From Ktedonospora formicarum (GTDB lineage Bacteria > Chloroflexota > Ktedonobacteria > Ktedonobacterales > Ktedonobacteraceae), in the NCBI RefSeq assembly GCF_016587355.1, contig NZ_BNJF01000002.1:434001-498000 (forward strand): DNA of 64,000 nt, in the 5' to 3' direction. Below, one piece after another: positions 9,028 to 17,551 of this stretch. The position numbers were made by a program, and so were the translations under genes. How positions within the stretch are numbered: position 1 is the stretch's first letter; each line of letters begins with the position of its first letter. Below the pieces are notes generated by a model, which had not been told where the DNA came from, made no database searches, and saw only the letters and a program-made list of their open reading frames with translations.

Positions 9028-9336
9028 ATAGCAGGATCTTGAATGATAGATAGCTCCGTTTAATCATGGAACGACTTAGGAAACTCTTACCCAACAATAT
9101 AGCAGATGGAGAAACCTATTAGGTAAGAGGTGTATTCAGACCAGATGTACATCACATGTTTGTATCAGCCTCTACTCGCCCATCACCCCGCCCTACCCTA
9201 TGCAGTAGTGGTATTTGTATCCACTACTGTGAGCAAGTCATCAGGAAATAAAAGGCCTCTAGGCCTTTTATTTCCTGATGACTAACATGGGCTTGATTGC
9301 CAAACAAGAATGCTGCGTTCACCTGGCGGTGACGCA
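9028..9336. other. intergenic region between convergent genes
   Basis: 309 bases between the cupin gene and the convergent sigma factor gene. Apart from the long perfect hairpin at 9237-9282, I see nothing coding or regulatory here. Confidence 0.6.
9237..9282. terminator. 21-bp perfect palindrome, bidirectional terminator
   Basis: Bases 9237-9257 are the exact reverse complement of 9262-9282 around a TCTA loop. The stem contains runs of A and T on both sides (AAATAAAAGG / CCTTTTATTT), so it can end transcripts from both strands. It lies between the convergent cupin and sigma factor genes. Confidence 0.75.
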
Positions 9337-10221
9337 TCAGTCAGAAAGCACTGCCAGACGCAACTGTTGTAGGCGTTTAGGATCGGCGATCGCATCAATA
9401 GCAACGACCTTGCCCCCCTTGATGGTGGGTAGCATGAGCATAAACCACCCTCGCGGGGCAATAACGATCCCCACTGCTCCATCTATAAGCATCGGTTGTG
9501 CAAACGGGGCGTGCTTTTGGAGATGCCTGGCACTTCTGGCAACGGCCCCAGCACCAAAGACCTCCCTTACCGCACCTCGGGACACAGCTACGTTGTCAGA
9601 TCGGAACACGATATCTGGGTCGAGTACCGCCAGTAGTGCATCGAAGGAACCTTCGCGCGAGGCGGCGAGGAAGGCATCAACGACGTCTCGTTGGGTAGCA
9701 AGATCGACGTCTTTCATCATTTCAAACCCTCGCACGCGACGGCGAGCACGGCTGGCAAGCTGTCTTGTCGCCATTGGAGAACGTTCCACAATAGGGACAA
9801 TCTCATTGAAGGGCACGCAAAAGATGTCGTGCAGGACGAAGGCGAGGCGCTCGGCGGGAGCAAGCGTATCGAGAACCACCAGCAACGCCAGACCCACTGT
9901 ATCGGCAAGCTCTGCTTCTTCCTCGGGGTTAATCCCGACCTCGCGATTTGCAATGGGCGCGTACACAAACTCTTCCAGAGACTCCTCACGCCGAGACTTC
10001 CGCACTTGGAGCATATTAAGACAGACTCGCCCCAGTGCCGTGGTCAGCCATCCACCCAGGTTCAGGATATTGCTCATATCGGAACGAAAGAGATGCAGCC
10101 AGGTCTCTTGAACAGCATCCTCTGCTTCTGAGAGAGAGCCAAGCATACGGTAAGCCATCCCTCGCAGCCGAGGACGCTCTGCCTCAAATTGCTCTGCCAG
10201 CCAATTGTGTGTCTCAATCAT
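9337..10221 (-). CDS. SigJ/ECF41-type sigma factor with C-terminal SnoaL-like domain
   Basis: A 294-residue sigma factor. Residues 1-90 form region 2 (RLRGMAYRMLGSLSEAEDAV with the downstream W-L segment), residues 110-170 form region 4 (LDTLAPAERLAFVLHDIF and the helix-turn-helix FNEIVPIVERSPMATRQLA). Residues 180-294 form a SnoaL/NTF2-like fold (VVDAFLAASREGSFDALLAVLDPDI). In the ECF41 family this fused tail replaces a separate anti-sigma factor and controls activity. No partner gene is adjacent. ATG 10221 follows AGGAAA. The start region is partly duplicated upstream (see repeat entry). Confidence 0.85.
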   Translation of the reverse strand: MIETHNWLAEQFEAERPRLRGMAYRMLGSLSEAEDAVQETWLHLFRSDMSNILNLGGWLTTALGRVCLNMLQVRKSRREESLEEFVYAPIANREVGINPEEEAELADTVGLALLVVLDTLAPAERLAFVLHDIFCVPFNEIVPIVERSPMATRQLASRARRRVRGFEMMKDVDLATQRDVVDAFLAASREGSFDALLAVLDPDIVFRSDNVAVSRGAVREVFGAGAVARSARHLQKHAPFAQPMLIDGAVGIVIAPRGWFMLMLPTIKGGKVVAIDAIADPKRLQQLRLAVLSD

Positions 10222-10370
10222 TGGTCACATTTCCTCGGTTTGTTTTGTCATTCCTACATCAAAGGAAATCTGATCGATGGAAGCGAAACGGCTCAGATGC
10301 AAACAGCCAGTTGTGTGTCTCATCGGTCACATTTCCTCGATTTATTTTGTCATAGGAATGACAAAATAAA
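10197..10370. repeat. direct duplication of the sigma-gene start region plus 13-bp inverted repeat
   Basis: A segment of about 45-50 bases around the start codon and leader (10197-10247) occurs again, slightly diverged, at 10302-10350. At the end of the second copy TTTATTTTGTCAT (10341-10353) and ATGACAAAATAAA (10358-10370) form a perfect inverted repeat around AGGA. The stretch 10222-10541 otherwise has no gene. The duplication may carry the promoter or an operator for the sigma factor or for the divergent LUD gene. Confidence 0.65.
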
Positions 10371-10541
10371 CCCCACGGATGTGACATGGTAACCCACTTC
10401 CGCCTTCACTGCCATATGAGCAACGATAAACTGCAATGGCAAGAGAAGATGGGATGCTTTCAACAGAAGATTTGCGCCAAAAGTGGGTTAGAGCTGTTCA
10501 TCTTGAAATGGACAACAGACAAGAAAGTGAAAACAACTTCA

Positions 10542-11171
10542 ATGACCACTAATCTATCACAGTCAGAATTCACGCAGTTGGCATCAGAGATGCAGATTGA
10601 GAAAACAGTACAAGCCCTGCAAACGCACGGCATACGAGTAGCCGTCTTTGATACTGGAGAAGAAGCAAAAAAGTATGTGCTTGACCAGATTCCCGATGGC
10701 GCTGAGGTCTATGATTCTCCCTCAAGTACTCTTGAGTTAATCGGGCTGACAGAGCAGATTGAACACACAAACCGCTTTCAATCAGTGCGCGCTCGATTAT
10801 CTACACTTGATTATGTCACACAGCGCCATGAGATGCGCAAGCTGGTCGCGGCTCCCGAAGTATTGGTAGGCAGCATTCAAGCAATCACGGAACAGGGCGA
10901 GGTGCTCGTTGCATCAGCATCTGGCAGCCAACTAGGTTCCGCCGTCTTTGGTGCAGGCACAGTAATCTGGGTGGTTAGCACACAAAAGCTGGTAGGCGCG
11001 CTGGAAGATGGACTTCGCCGTATCCGTGAATATTGCTTTCCCTTAGAAAATATACGCGCCCAGCAAGTCTATGGTCAGCCCAGCGCCATTAATAAACTTC
11101 TGACTATCAATGCAGAGCACGAACCCGGTCGTATCACGATTGTCCTGGTCAAGCAGCGGCTTGGCTTCTAG
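10542..11171 (+). CDS. LUD-domain protein (LutC/YkgG-like)
   Basis: A 209-residue LUD protein (formerly DUF162). It shows the usual N-terminal helix with paired K-T-V-Q-A-L, the motif RVAVFDTGEEAKKYVLDQIP, then GAEVYDSPSSTLELIGL, and the glycine-rich GSAVFGAGTVIWVVSTQKLV. LutC relatives take part in lactate oxidation with LutA and LutB, but neither partner is here and many LUD proteins stand alone with unknown roles. ATG 10542 gives the normal family length; the frame is open further upstream to 10386 but that part has no family resemblance. No clear ribosome site is present. Confidence 0.8.
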   Translation: MTTNLSQSEFTQLASEMQIEKTVQALQTHGIRVAVFDTGEEAKKYVLDQIPDGAEVYDSPSSTLELIGLTEQIEHTNRFQSVRARLSTLDYVTQRHEMRKLVAAPEVLVGSIQAITEQGEVLVASASGSQLGSAVFGAGTVIWVVSTQKLVGALEDGLRRIREYCFPLENIRAQQVYGQPSAINKLLTINAEHEPGRITIVLVKQRLGF

Positions 11172-11211
11172 GAGAGCTGGAAAAGAATCATCTTGTTGCT
11201 AGGAGATTATT

Positions 11212-12186
11212 ATGAAAGTGCTGATTGCTGGTGCGAGTGGTGCCCTGGGCACCCCCTTGACTCGTGCTCTCATCACTGCTGGACATGAAGTTGTTGGGTT
11301 AGCCCGTTCCTCTGAGAGTATAGCTCACCTCTCACACCTTGGCGCTCAACCGATCCAAGCCAATGTGATGGATCGCGACGACCTGCTCAGGGCAATCTCG
11401 GGAGTACAAGCAGACGCGGTCATTCATGCGCTGACCGCTCTTAAGAAGGCACCTCTGCGCCATCAAGATATGTATGCCACCAACGCGCTACGCGATGTAG
11501 GGACCTCAAATCTGCTCGCCGCTGCCAGAAAGATCGGAGCGCGCAGGTTCGTAGCGGAATCGATGACTTTAGGTTACGGCTACGGTGACTGGGGCGAGAA
11601 GGTCATCACTGAAAGCGATCCTTTCGCCCCTGCTGGAAGCGATGCCCAGCTCGAACGTCACGTAGCTGGGTTCCGTTCATTGGAACAACAGATCTGGGAG
11701 GCAACCAAAGCAGGCTGGATCGAGGGAGTATCGCTACGTTATGGATACTTTTATGGAGCAGTATCTCTTGCGCCTCTCTTGCAGAATCTACGCCGACGAA
11801 GCCTTCCTCTGCCTGATGGAGGCCGCGCAATTACCTCCTGGATTTATCTGGAAGATGCGGCAGCAGCCACGGTCTTAGCTCTCGAACGAGGCAAGGCTGG
11901 GGAAGCGTATAATATCGTCGATAACGAACCAGTACACAATACGGACTTCTTCAAATTCCTCTGTGAGGAGGCTCGCCTTCCACGGCCCTTTTCCCTCCCA
12001 AGCTGGATGATGCATCCACTCGCCCCCCTCGCGACCGATTTCTTCGCAACCTCCATGCGTGTCTCTAGCGCGAAGGCGGTGCGTGATCTCGGCTGGAAAC
12101 CAGTAATTGCCCCGACCTATCGGCAGGGCCTTCAACAGGCATTGCATTTGCTCAGCCAGCAAGAGCAGTTGAGCAAAGCAAGCTAA
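11212..12186 (+). CDS. NAD-dependent epimerase/dehydratase (extended SDR)
   Basis: A 324-residue extended short-chain dehydrogenase. The N-terminal Rossmann loop is GASGALGTPLTRALI (GxxGxxG). The YxxxK pair normally seen in this family is not clear, since the relevant segment reads ESMTLGYGYGDWGEK, so an atypical member is possible. ATG 11212 has AGGAG seven bases upstream. The gene starts 40 bases after the LUD gene on the same strand, so the two may be cotranscribed. A 21-bp stem terminator follows. Substrate is unknown; nucleotide sugars are typical. Confidence 0.8.
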   Translation: MKVLIAGASGALGTPLTRALITAGHEVVGLARSSESIAHLSHLGAQPIQANVMDRDDLLRAISGVQADAVIHALTALKKAPLRHQDMYATNALRDVGTSNLLAAARKIGARRFVAESMTLGYGYGDWGEKVITESDPFAPAGSDAQLERHVAGFRSLEQQIWEATKAGWIEGVSLRYGYFYGAVSLAPLLQNLRRRSLPLPDGGRAITSWIYLEDAAAATVLALERGKAGEAYNIVDNEPVHNTDFFKFLCEEARLPRPFSLPSWMMHPLAPLATDFFATSMRVSSAKAVRDLGWKPVIAPTYRQGLQQALHLLSQQEQLSKAS

Positions 12187-12748
12187 AGGCGATAAATCGT
12201 CCTATCAAGTAGGGGAATCGAGAACGACCAGAAAAATGGTCGTTCTCGATTCCCCTATTCGCGGATCAAAGCACGCAAGCAAGATTTAGCTAATGTAACA
12301 AATGGGATATGCCGTTATCCGAAACTGACCCAAAGAGGGACAAGCCATATCTGGCGTTCGGTTCCTGCTTCAACGAACAACCTGCCTGGATCTACCAGGT
12401 CTTACAGGATCTCCACAGGCGTACATTCCGGTGTAACTCACCGTACAAGGAGCAATTCTCGCAGAAACGAGGGGCGAACGCAAGAGCAACAGATGTCAAC
12501 GGAAAGGGAGACTTGTCCACTCTTCAAGAAACTTGTTTTAACCCTCAACGTATGCTTTTTCCCTTCTCTATTCTTCACTTTAAGAAAACTATGTATAGTG
12601 GAATGAGGGAAGCACCACGTTAGAAGGAATTACTCCCTCTAGATAGATATGTGAATTTTCAGAGGTTCAGATGTATAAGTAGGTCAATAGGCAGTGGCCC
12701 GTAGTGCCTCCATTACGGTATGCACGGGAAAAGAAGTGGAGTATCCCG
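12187..12748. other. intergenic region upstream of pyruvate decarboxylase
   Basis: 562 bases. After the terminator at 12210-12257 I see no convincing gene. A 104-codon frame at 12309-12623 lacks a ribosome site and any family resemblance. The promoter of the decarboxylase should lie in the AT-rich part near 12560-12700, but no clear -35/-10 pair stood out. Confidence 0.5.
12210..12257 (+). terminator. 21-bp stem terminator
   Basis: 12210-12230 pairs perfectly with 12237-12257 around GAAAAA. It lies 24 bases after the epimerase stop. Confidence 0.8.
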
Positions 12749-14497
12749 ATGGCAACGATTTCGTCACCTTTCACGACAACGCTTCAAGAAACCGCCACGA
12801 AAACTTACACAGTTGGGAATTACCTCGCGACCCGGTTCGAACAAATCGGCTTGAAACACTACTTCATGGTCCCTGGTGACTACAATCTTGTCCTGCTTGA
12901 TCAGCTCCTATGGAACAAGAATATGCAGCAAATTGGCTGTTGCAATGAACTCAATGCAGCCTATGCGGCTGAGGGTTATGCCCGGGTCAATGGGGTTGGG
13001 GCAGTCATCACGACATTCAATGTTGGAGCCTTTTCAGCATTCAACGGTATAGCCGGTGCGAATGCTGAAAGTTTACCTGTTATCTTCGTCTCTTCAAGCT
13101 ACAACACCAACGATCCAAGCGCCAACCATCTCCTCCATCATACCATCGGTTCGCACGATTTCGCATATCAATATGATGCATTCCGTCAGGTGACCTGTGC
13201 CTCCGTTAGGATACTTCATGCAGAAAACGCTCCATCTTTAATTGATCATGCCATTGTGACGGCCTTACGTGAACGCAAACCTGCATATATTGAAATTGCT
13301 TGCAATCTCTCAGATGCTCCTTGTCCCAAACCAGCACCATTCGAGATCCTTCTAGTTTCGCAACCAAGCAATCGCCAGGCGTTAGATGCTGCAGTAGAAA
13401 CCGCTGCGGCCCTCCTCAACAACGCAAAAAAACCGTTGCTCTTGGCTGGTGTCCATCTTCGGGCGTTTAAAGCAATCGATGCCTTCCGTGAGCTTGCCGA
13501 AGCACTTGGATGTGCAGTTGCTGTTATGCCCAATGCAAAGGGGTTCTTTCCTGAAAACCATCCCCAATACATCGGTATCTATTGGGGCGGCGTCAGTAGC
13601 CCAGGCTGTGAATCCATCGTGGATTGGGCCGATATGACCCTGGTCGCTGGACCGATGTTTACGGATTATACGACAGTTGGTTGGACAGCACTACCACACC
13701 GTGAGCAGATGATCAAAGCTGATCCTCGACAAGTGCAATTTCCCCAGGCAGATTATACAGAGATTGCCCTAGCAGAGTTCCTATCCGCTTTAGCAAAACA
13801 AGTGCGAAAAAATGACAAAACGTTGATTCAGTTTCGACGCGAAGTGCGGAAAGCACATGAAGAGACAGAGGCTCATGTAGCGATTGAAAACGCGCCACTT
13901 ACACGAGTAGAGCTGTGCCGCCAGATCCAGAACGATATTGATGAGAAGACAACTCTGCTTGTAGAAACGGGTGATGCCTGGTTCAATGGGATGTCAATGC
14001 ATCTGCCCGGTGGGGCACGCTTTGAGATTGAGATGCAGTGGGGTTCGATTGGCTGGGCTGTTCCAGCCACGTTCGGCTATGCGATGGGACTTGAACGAGA
14101 TCGGCGCTTAGTCTCTCTGATCGGAGATGGGTCGTTCCAATTGACAGCCCAGGAAGTGGCAAACATGATTCGATATGGCCAGCACAATCTCATCTTTATT
14201 GTCAACAACCGTGGGTATGTCATCGAATCCGAAATTCATGATGGTCCCTACAACTACATTAAAAACTGGGATTACGCTGGTCTGATCTCGGTCTTTAACG
14301 CAGAAGATGGGCATGGTCTGGGCCTCAAAGCAACAACAGGAAAAGAGCTTGCCGATGCGATCAAGAAAGCACGCAAACATCGTGGGGGACCCGTTCTGAT
14401 CGAATGTCAGATCGCCCATGATGATTGTAGTCCTCAACTCCTGAAGTGGGGAACAAAGGTTGCTGTTGCCAATGAGCGCCCACCTCGGCAGGCTTAA
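12749..14497 (+). CDS. pdc: pyruvate decarboxylase (TPP-dependent)
   Basis: A 582-residue enzyme matching the Zymomonas/plant pyruvate decarboxylase type over its whole length. Visible marks: VPGDYNLVLLD (catalytic Asp), CCNELNAAYAAEGYA (TPP-activating Glu), the His-His pair in NHLLHHTIG, the Mg/TPP motif GDGSFQL ending in FIVNN, and the catalytic Glu in GYVIESEIHDGPYN. It would convert pyruvate to acetaldehyde and CO2 in the cytoplasm. ATG 12749 follows GGAG by eight bases; GTG 12704 adds 15 unlikely residues. True PDC is rare in bacteria, so transfer is possible. An indole-pyruvate decarboxylase role is the main alternative. No alcohol dehydrogenase is adjacent. Confidence 0.9.
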   Translation: MATISSPFTTTLQETATKTYTVGNYLATRFEQIGLKHYFMVPGDYNLVLLDQLLWNKNMQQIGCCNELNAAYAAEGYARVNGVGAVITTFNVGAFSAFNGIAGANAESLPVIFVSSSYNTNDPSANHLLHHTIGSHDFAYQYDAFRQVTCASVRILHAENAPSLIDHAIVTALRERKPAYIEIACNLSDAPCPKPAPFEILLVSQPSNRQALDAAVETAAALLNNAKKPLLLAGVHLRAFKAIDAFRELAEALGCAVAVMPNAKGFFPENHPQYIGIYWGGVSSPGCESIVDWADMTLVAGPMFTDYTTVGWTALPHREQMIKADPRQVQFPQADYTEIALAEFLSALAKQVRKNDKTLIQFRREVRKAHEETEAHVAIENAPLTRVELCRQIQNDIDEKTTLLVETGDAWFNGMSMHLPGGARFEIEMQWGSIGWAVPATFGYAMGLERDRRLVSLIGDGSFQLTAQEVANMIRYGQHNLIFIVNNRGYVIESEIHDGPYNYIKNWDYAGLISVFNAEDGHGLGLKATTGKELADAIKKARKHRGGPVLIECQIAHDDCSPQLLKWGTKVAVANERPPRQA

Positions 14498-14896
14498 GAG
14501 ATAGCGTTTTACCCTCAGGAGACATGAATGCTGGAAAGGCTGCTCATGTTTCCTGAGGAGGAAAATATACGATCATCACCTTCTTAGAGGGTATCAAACA
14601 CGCCTGGATACGGATTGCACGATGAGGAGCTAAGACGCCATACATTTATTTACGCAAGTAGCTTTCTTCTCCCCTTCGCTCTCTACAACAGTCTCCGCGC
14701 TTGATGCTTCCTACACTCTATTACATTGAGCTCATTTGAAAAAAGAAGATGTTATCTTTGTGAAAGATAACCGTCTGAAATCTGATAGGCATCTTGATAC
14801 ATGGCTTTCGAATTAGTGCCAACAGGCAATTTTCGTGTGCCGCTCTCGCTCAGCCTTCTTGAAAGATTGGCAAGGCTGGAAAGAAAAGGAGAGCAT
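14498..14896. other. intergenic region
   Basis: About 400 bases after the decarboxylase gene. It contains a terminator (14513-14558). The remainder shows no coding frame or repeat that I recognise until the ribosome site near 14888. Confidence 0.55.
14513..14558 (+). terminator. hairpin terminator after pdc
   Basis: CCTCAGGA plus ACATGA (14513-14527) pair with TCATGT plus TCCTGAGG (14544-14558), 15 positions including one G-T pair, around a 16-base loop. Confidence 0.6.
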
Positions 14897-14941
14897 ATGC
14901 GAAAGTTCCACAGGCACTTCGTATTCTTAGTGCTCCCATGA
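14897..14941 (+). CDS. possible 14-residue leader peptide
   Basis: ATG 14897 has the best ribosome site nearby (AGGAG five bases upstream) and opens a 14-codon frame whose TGA overlaps the ATG of the next small gene as ATGA. Such an overlap suggests translational coupling. It could equally be the true start of the next gene separated by a frameshift. Confidence 0.35.
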   Translation: MRKFHRHFVFLVLP

Positions 14942-15132
14942 GTAATCGCCAGGAACTTATCCAGGCCATTGAGCTAAATCGCAAAGTAATTGCCGCGCTT
15001 GGCCGGGGGCTAGCTCAGCAATATGGCTTTGAGTATCCTTCCACTCTCGAAGAGACAGTGTTGCAAAGCTGGCAAAATTTTGTAGAAGCACCATGTACGG
15101 TTGATGAGGAGAGAATATTTAGGAAGGAATGA
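14938..15132 (+). CDS. small hypothetical protein
   Basis: A 64-residue frame with a helical, charged composition (ELIQAIELNRKVIAALGRGL). It has no ribosome site of its own but starts inside the stop of the leader frame. I do not recognise the family. The nearest neighbours are a terminator upstream and a protein kinase downstream. It may be a remnant of a longer protein. Confidence 0.4.
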   Translation: MSNRQELIQAIELNRKVIAALGRGLAQQYGFEYPSTLEETVLQSWQNFVEAPCTVDEERIFRKE

Positions 15133-15343
15133 AACTTTCCAAATGAGCGGAAATATGGGCCTCTTTTCAGGTTGACTAAACACGCTCTCTATGAGATCCT
15201 TTCTATACAATCAATTCACTCTCAGAAATGTATATCGGGGAATGTACAAGGTATTATGTTTCAGCAGCTATTCTAGCAAGTGTTGATCAGAGTATATGAC
15301 TCCTTTGAAGGTGCCTTTGTGATAGAAAGTAGGGTTTGCACGG

Positions 15344-17089
15344 ATGGTAGACTACATTGGGCGGCAATTAGGCAATTATCGACTAACCCAGTTGCTTGGC
15401 AAGGGGGGGTTTGCCGAAGTGTATTTGGGAGACCATGTGCGCTTGGGGATGAAAGCGGCTATCAAGGTCTTACATACAAGCCTCTCGGAAGAGGAGACGC
15501 GTGCATTTCAACAGGAGGCGCAGATGATTGCCGCGCTCTCTCATCCACATATCATTCGCGTGCTGGATTTCGAAGTACAAGATGGTATCCCATTTCTCAT
15601 CCTGGATTACGCTCCCAACGGTTCACTAAGACACAAGCATCCCAGAGGAGAACGTCTGGCTCCATCTCTAGCTATTGATTATGTCATGCAAATTGCCAGT
15701 GCTCTACAATATGCCCATGATCATCAGCTTATTCACCGCGATATCAAGCCAGAGAATATGCTCATTGGGAATAGAGACGAGATTCTGCTCAGTGATTTTG
15801 GTATTGCTACGGCTGCCCACTCTACATCCTCGATGAATACGGAGATGATGATGGGGACCCTAGCCTATATGCCTCCGGAGCAGCTCCAGGGAAAACCACG
15901 TAAAGAGAGTGATCAGTATGCGCTTGCTGTGACACTGTATCAGTGGTTAACTGGTGAGCTCCCATTTCAGGGGTCATCCACAGAAATGATCGCGCAACAT
16001 CTAACTAAACCCGCTCCCCCCTTACGTGACAAAGTCTCCAGCCTACCAGTAGAACTGGAGCAGGTTGTTTTGAGAGCGCTGGCGAAGGACCCCAAAGCAC
16101 GCTACAGACAGATCCAGGAATTTGCGACCATGTGTGATACGGCGCTCAAAGCAGCGCCTCAGCAAAAAACGCGGTCAGTGAATCAGGATGCTGAAACGCT
16201 TGTTTCTGGCAATGAGCCTCCTTCTGTAAAATATAGTAATCCCTTTTCTGGCAATGAGCCTCCCTCTGTAAAATATAGTGAACCCTGGACTTCAATGGGG
16301 CCACAGGCATTTCAGCCCACCCTGGACTATTATCTTAATTCCAGCAAATCCCTCATTGAATCAGGGCGCTATGAGGATGCTGTGACGCTCTGCGAACAGG
16401 GCTTGCGACTGCATCCCTCCTCCGCGTTGCTCTATGTCAATCGAGCAGGGGCGCTCTGCGGATTGAAAAGATACCAGGAAGCACTTGCGGACTGCGATCA
16501 GGCGCTACAACGTGATGCGAAGAATACTCTGGCTCACTATAATGCAAGCGAAGCCCTCTTACAGTTGGGGAGATACCAGCAAGCGCTTGCGGCCAGCGAC
16601 CGAGCTATCCAACTTGACCCATCCTTCGTCAAGAGCTATATCAATAAAAGCCGAGTTCTCATTGATTTAGGAAGATATCAGGAGGCACTTGACGCTTGTA
16701 ATCAAGCGCTTTTGTATAATAGTCAGAACGCCCTGATACACAATAACGCGGGGGTGGCACTCATGGGACTGGGAAGATACCAGCAAGCGCTTGCAGCCAG
16801 TGAACGAGCTACCCAACTTGATCCTGCCTACGCCCAACCCTATGTGACCAGGAGTTGGGCCTTCATTGAACTGGGCAAATATAACGAAGCTCTGGCTGCA
16901 TGCAACCAGGCGATACAGCGTGATGCTCAGGACACATGGGCACATAATAATGCGGGTATCGCTCTCATGAAATTGGGGAGATATCGAGAAGCTCTCCAGG
17001 CTTGTGAACAGGCGTTGAAGCTTGATCCCCGCAACACAAAAGCACAGGCAAATAAGCAGGCAATTCTTCAGAATCTCAATCGCTCATAG
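15344..17089 (+). CDS. Ser/Thr protein kinase with C-terminal TPR repeats
   Basis: A 581-residue Hanks-type kinase. The P-loop GKGGFA (19-24), Lys41, the catalytic loop HRDIKPEN (Asp133) and DFG (151-153) are all present, so it should be active. After the kinase domain (to about 265) comes a polar linker, then about seven TPR motifs (330-575) with the repeated pattern LGRYQEALDACNQALxxD. There is no membrane segment, so it is cytoplasmic, with the TPRs likely binding partners or substrates. The linker contains an 11-residue unit (SGNEPPSVKYS) twice in tandem, encoded by a duplicated 33-bp stretch (16205-16237 and 16247-16279). Its N-terminus closely matches the WD40 kinase at 60-62 kb. Confidence 0.9.
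   Translation: MVDYIGRQLGNYRLTQLLGKGGFAEVYLGDHVRLGMKAAIKVLHTSLSEEETRAFQQEAQMIAALSHPHIIRVLDFEVQDGIPFLILDYAPNGSLRHKHPRGERLAPSLAIDYVMQIASALQYAHDHQLIHRDIKPENMLIGNRDEILLSDFGIATAAHSTSSMNTEMMMGTLAYMPPEQLQGKPRKESDQYALAVTLYQWLTGELPFQGSSTEMIAQHLTKPAPPLRDKVSSLPVELEQVVLRALAKDPKARYRQIQEFATMCDTALKAAPQQKTRSVNQDAETLVSGNEPPSVKYSNPFSGNEPPSVKYSEPWTSMGPQAFQPTLDYYLNSSKSLIESGRYEDAVTLCEQGLRLHPSSALLYVNRAGALCGLKRYQEALADCDQALQRDAKNTLAHYNASEALLQLGRYQQALAASDRAIQLDPSFVKSYINKSRVLIDLGRYQEALDACNQALLYNSQNALIHNNAGVALMGLGRYQQALAASERATQLDPAYAQPYVTRSWAFIELGKYNEALAACNQAIQRDAQDTWAHNNAGIALMKLGRYREALQACEQALKLDPRNTKAQANKQAILQNLNRS
16205..16279 (+). repeat. duplicated 33-bp linker segment inside the kinase gene
   Basis: Two copies of a 33-base unit (16205-16237 and 16247-16279) differ at one position and keep the reading frame, doubling SGNEPPSVKYS in the linker. 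The near identity suggests recent duplication. Confidence 0.8.
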
Positions 17090-17101
17090 CGAGTAAGGAT
17101 C

Positions 17102-17545
17102 TTAACCAGCCAGAACCTCTTCAACTTGCTGGAGCAAACGCGGCGTTGGCGCGAAGCCATAATTGACGGCGTGCGCCTTCCCGCTTTGATCAAGTATCAC
17201 AGTACTGGGAACAGTAAGCACGTGGTAGGTCTGTACAAGGCTAGTCTCTGTTGTCGCATCCACCTCCACGACGGAAACGGACTCGCCTCGCATGTGCTGT
17301 AGACGTTCAAGCGCAGGAGCCTGAAGCTGATGACACTGACGACAATCCGGGCTGCTGAAGACCAGAATCCGCACTGGGGCATGCTCCATACTCTCCAGTA
17401 TGGAATTATTCCCAGTATGCGGCGGCGCTGCCTGTAGCGCCTTATATCTCTGCCCCTCGATAAAACGTCTCCCCCCCCATACCAGCAGCCAACCAACTGC
17501 GCAGATGAGGATAAGGACACCCAGGCGTAAAACAATATCTGTCAT
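17102..17545 (-). CDS. membrane-anchored thioredoxin-fold protein
   Basis: A 147-residue protein with an N-terminal membrane helix (LRLGVLILICAVGWLLVWGG) and an outward thioredoxin domain. The active site is CRQC in VFSSPDCRQCHQL and the cis-proline loop is TVPSTVIL. It probably exchanges disulfides outside the membrane. It starts six bases after the stop of the DUF4395 gene, with AGGAG upstream, so both share one operon and promoter. The pairing with a DUF4395 membrane protein is common and suggests a redox relay, an inference. Confidence 0.85.
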   Translation of the reverse strand: MTDIVLRLGVLILICAVGWLLVWGGRRFIEGQRYKALQAAPPHTGNNSILESMEHAPVRILVFSSPDCRQCHQLQAPALERLQHMRGESVSVVEVDATTETSLVQTYHVLTVPSTVILDQSGKAHAVNYGFAPTPRLLQQVEEVLAG

Positions 17546-17551
17546 GCTTGT

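Noticed and set aside
9278..10111. 277-codon plus-strand frame opposite the sigma factor
   Set aside because: Rich in Ser, Arg and Thr as antisense frames are; the minus-strand frame has clear sigma regions.
12309..12623. 104-codon frame in the gap before pdc
   Set aside because: No ribosome site, no domain pattern, irregular composition.
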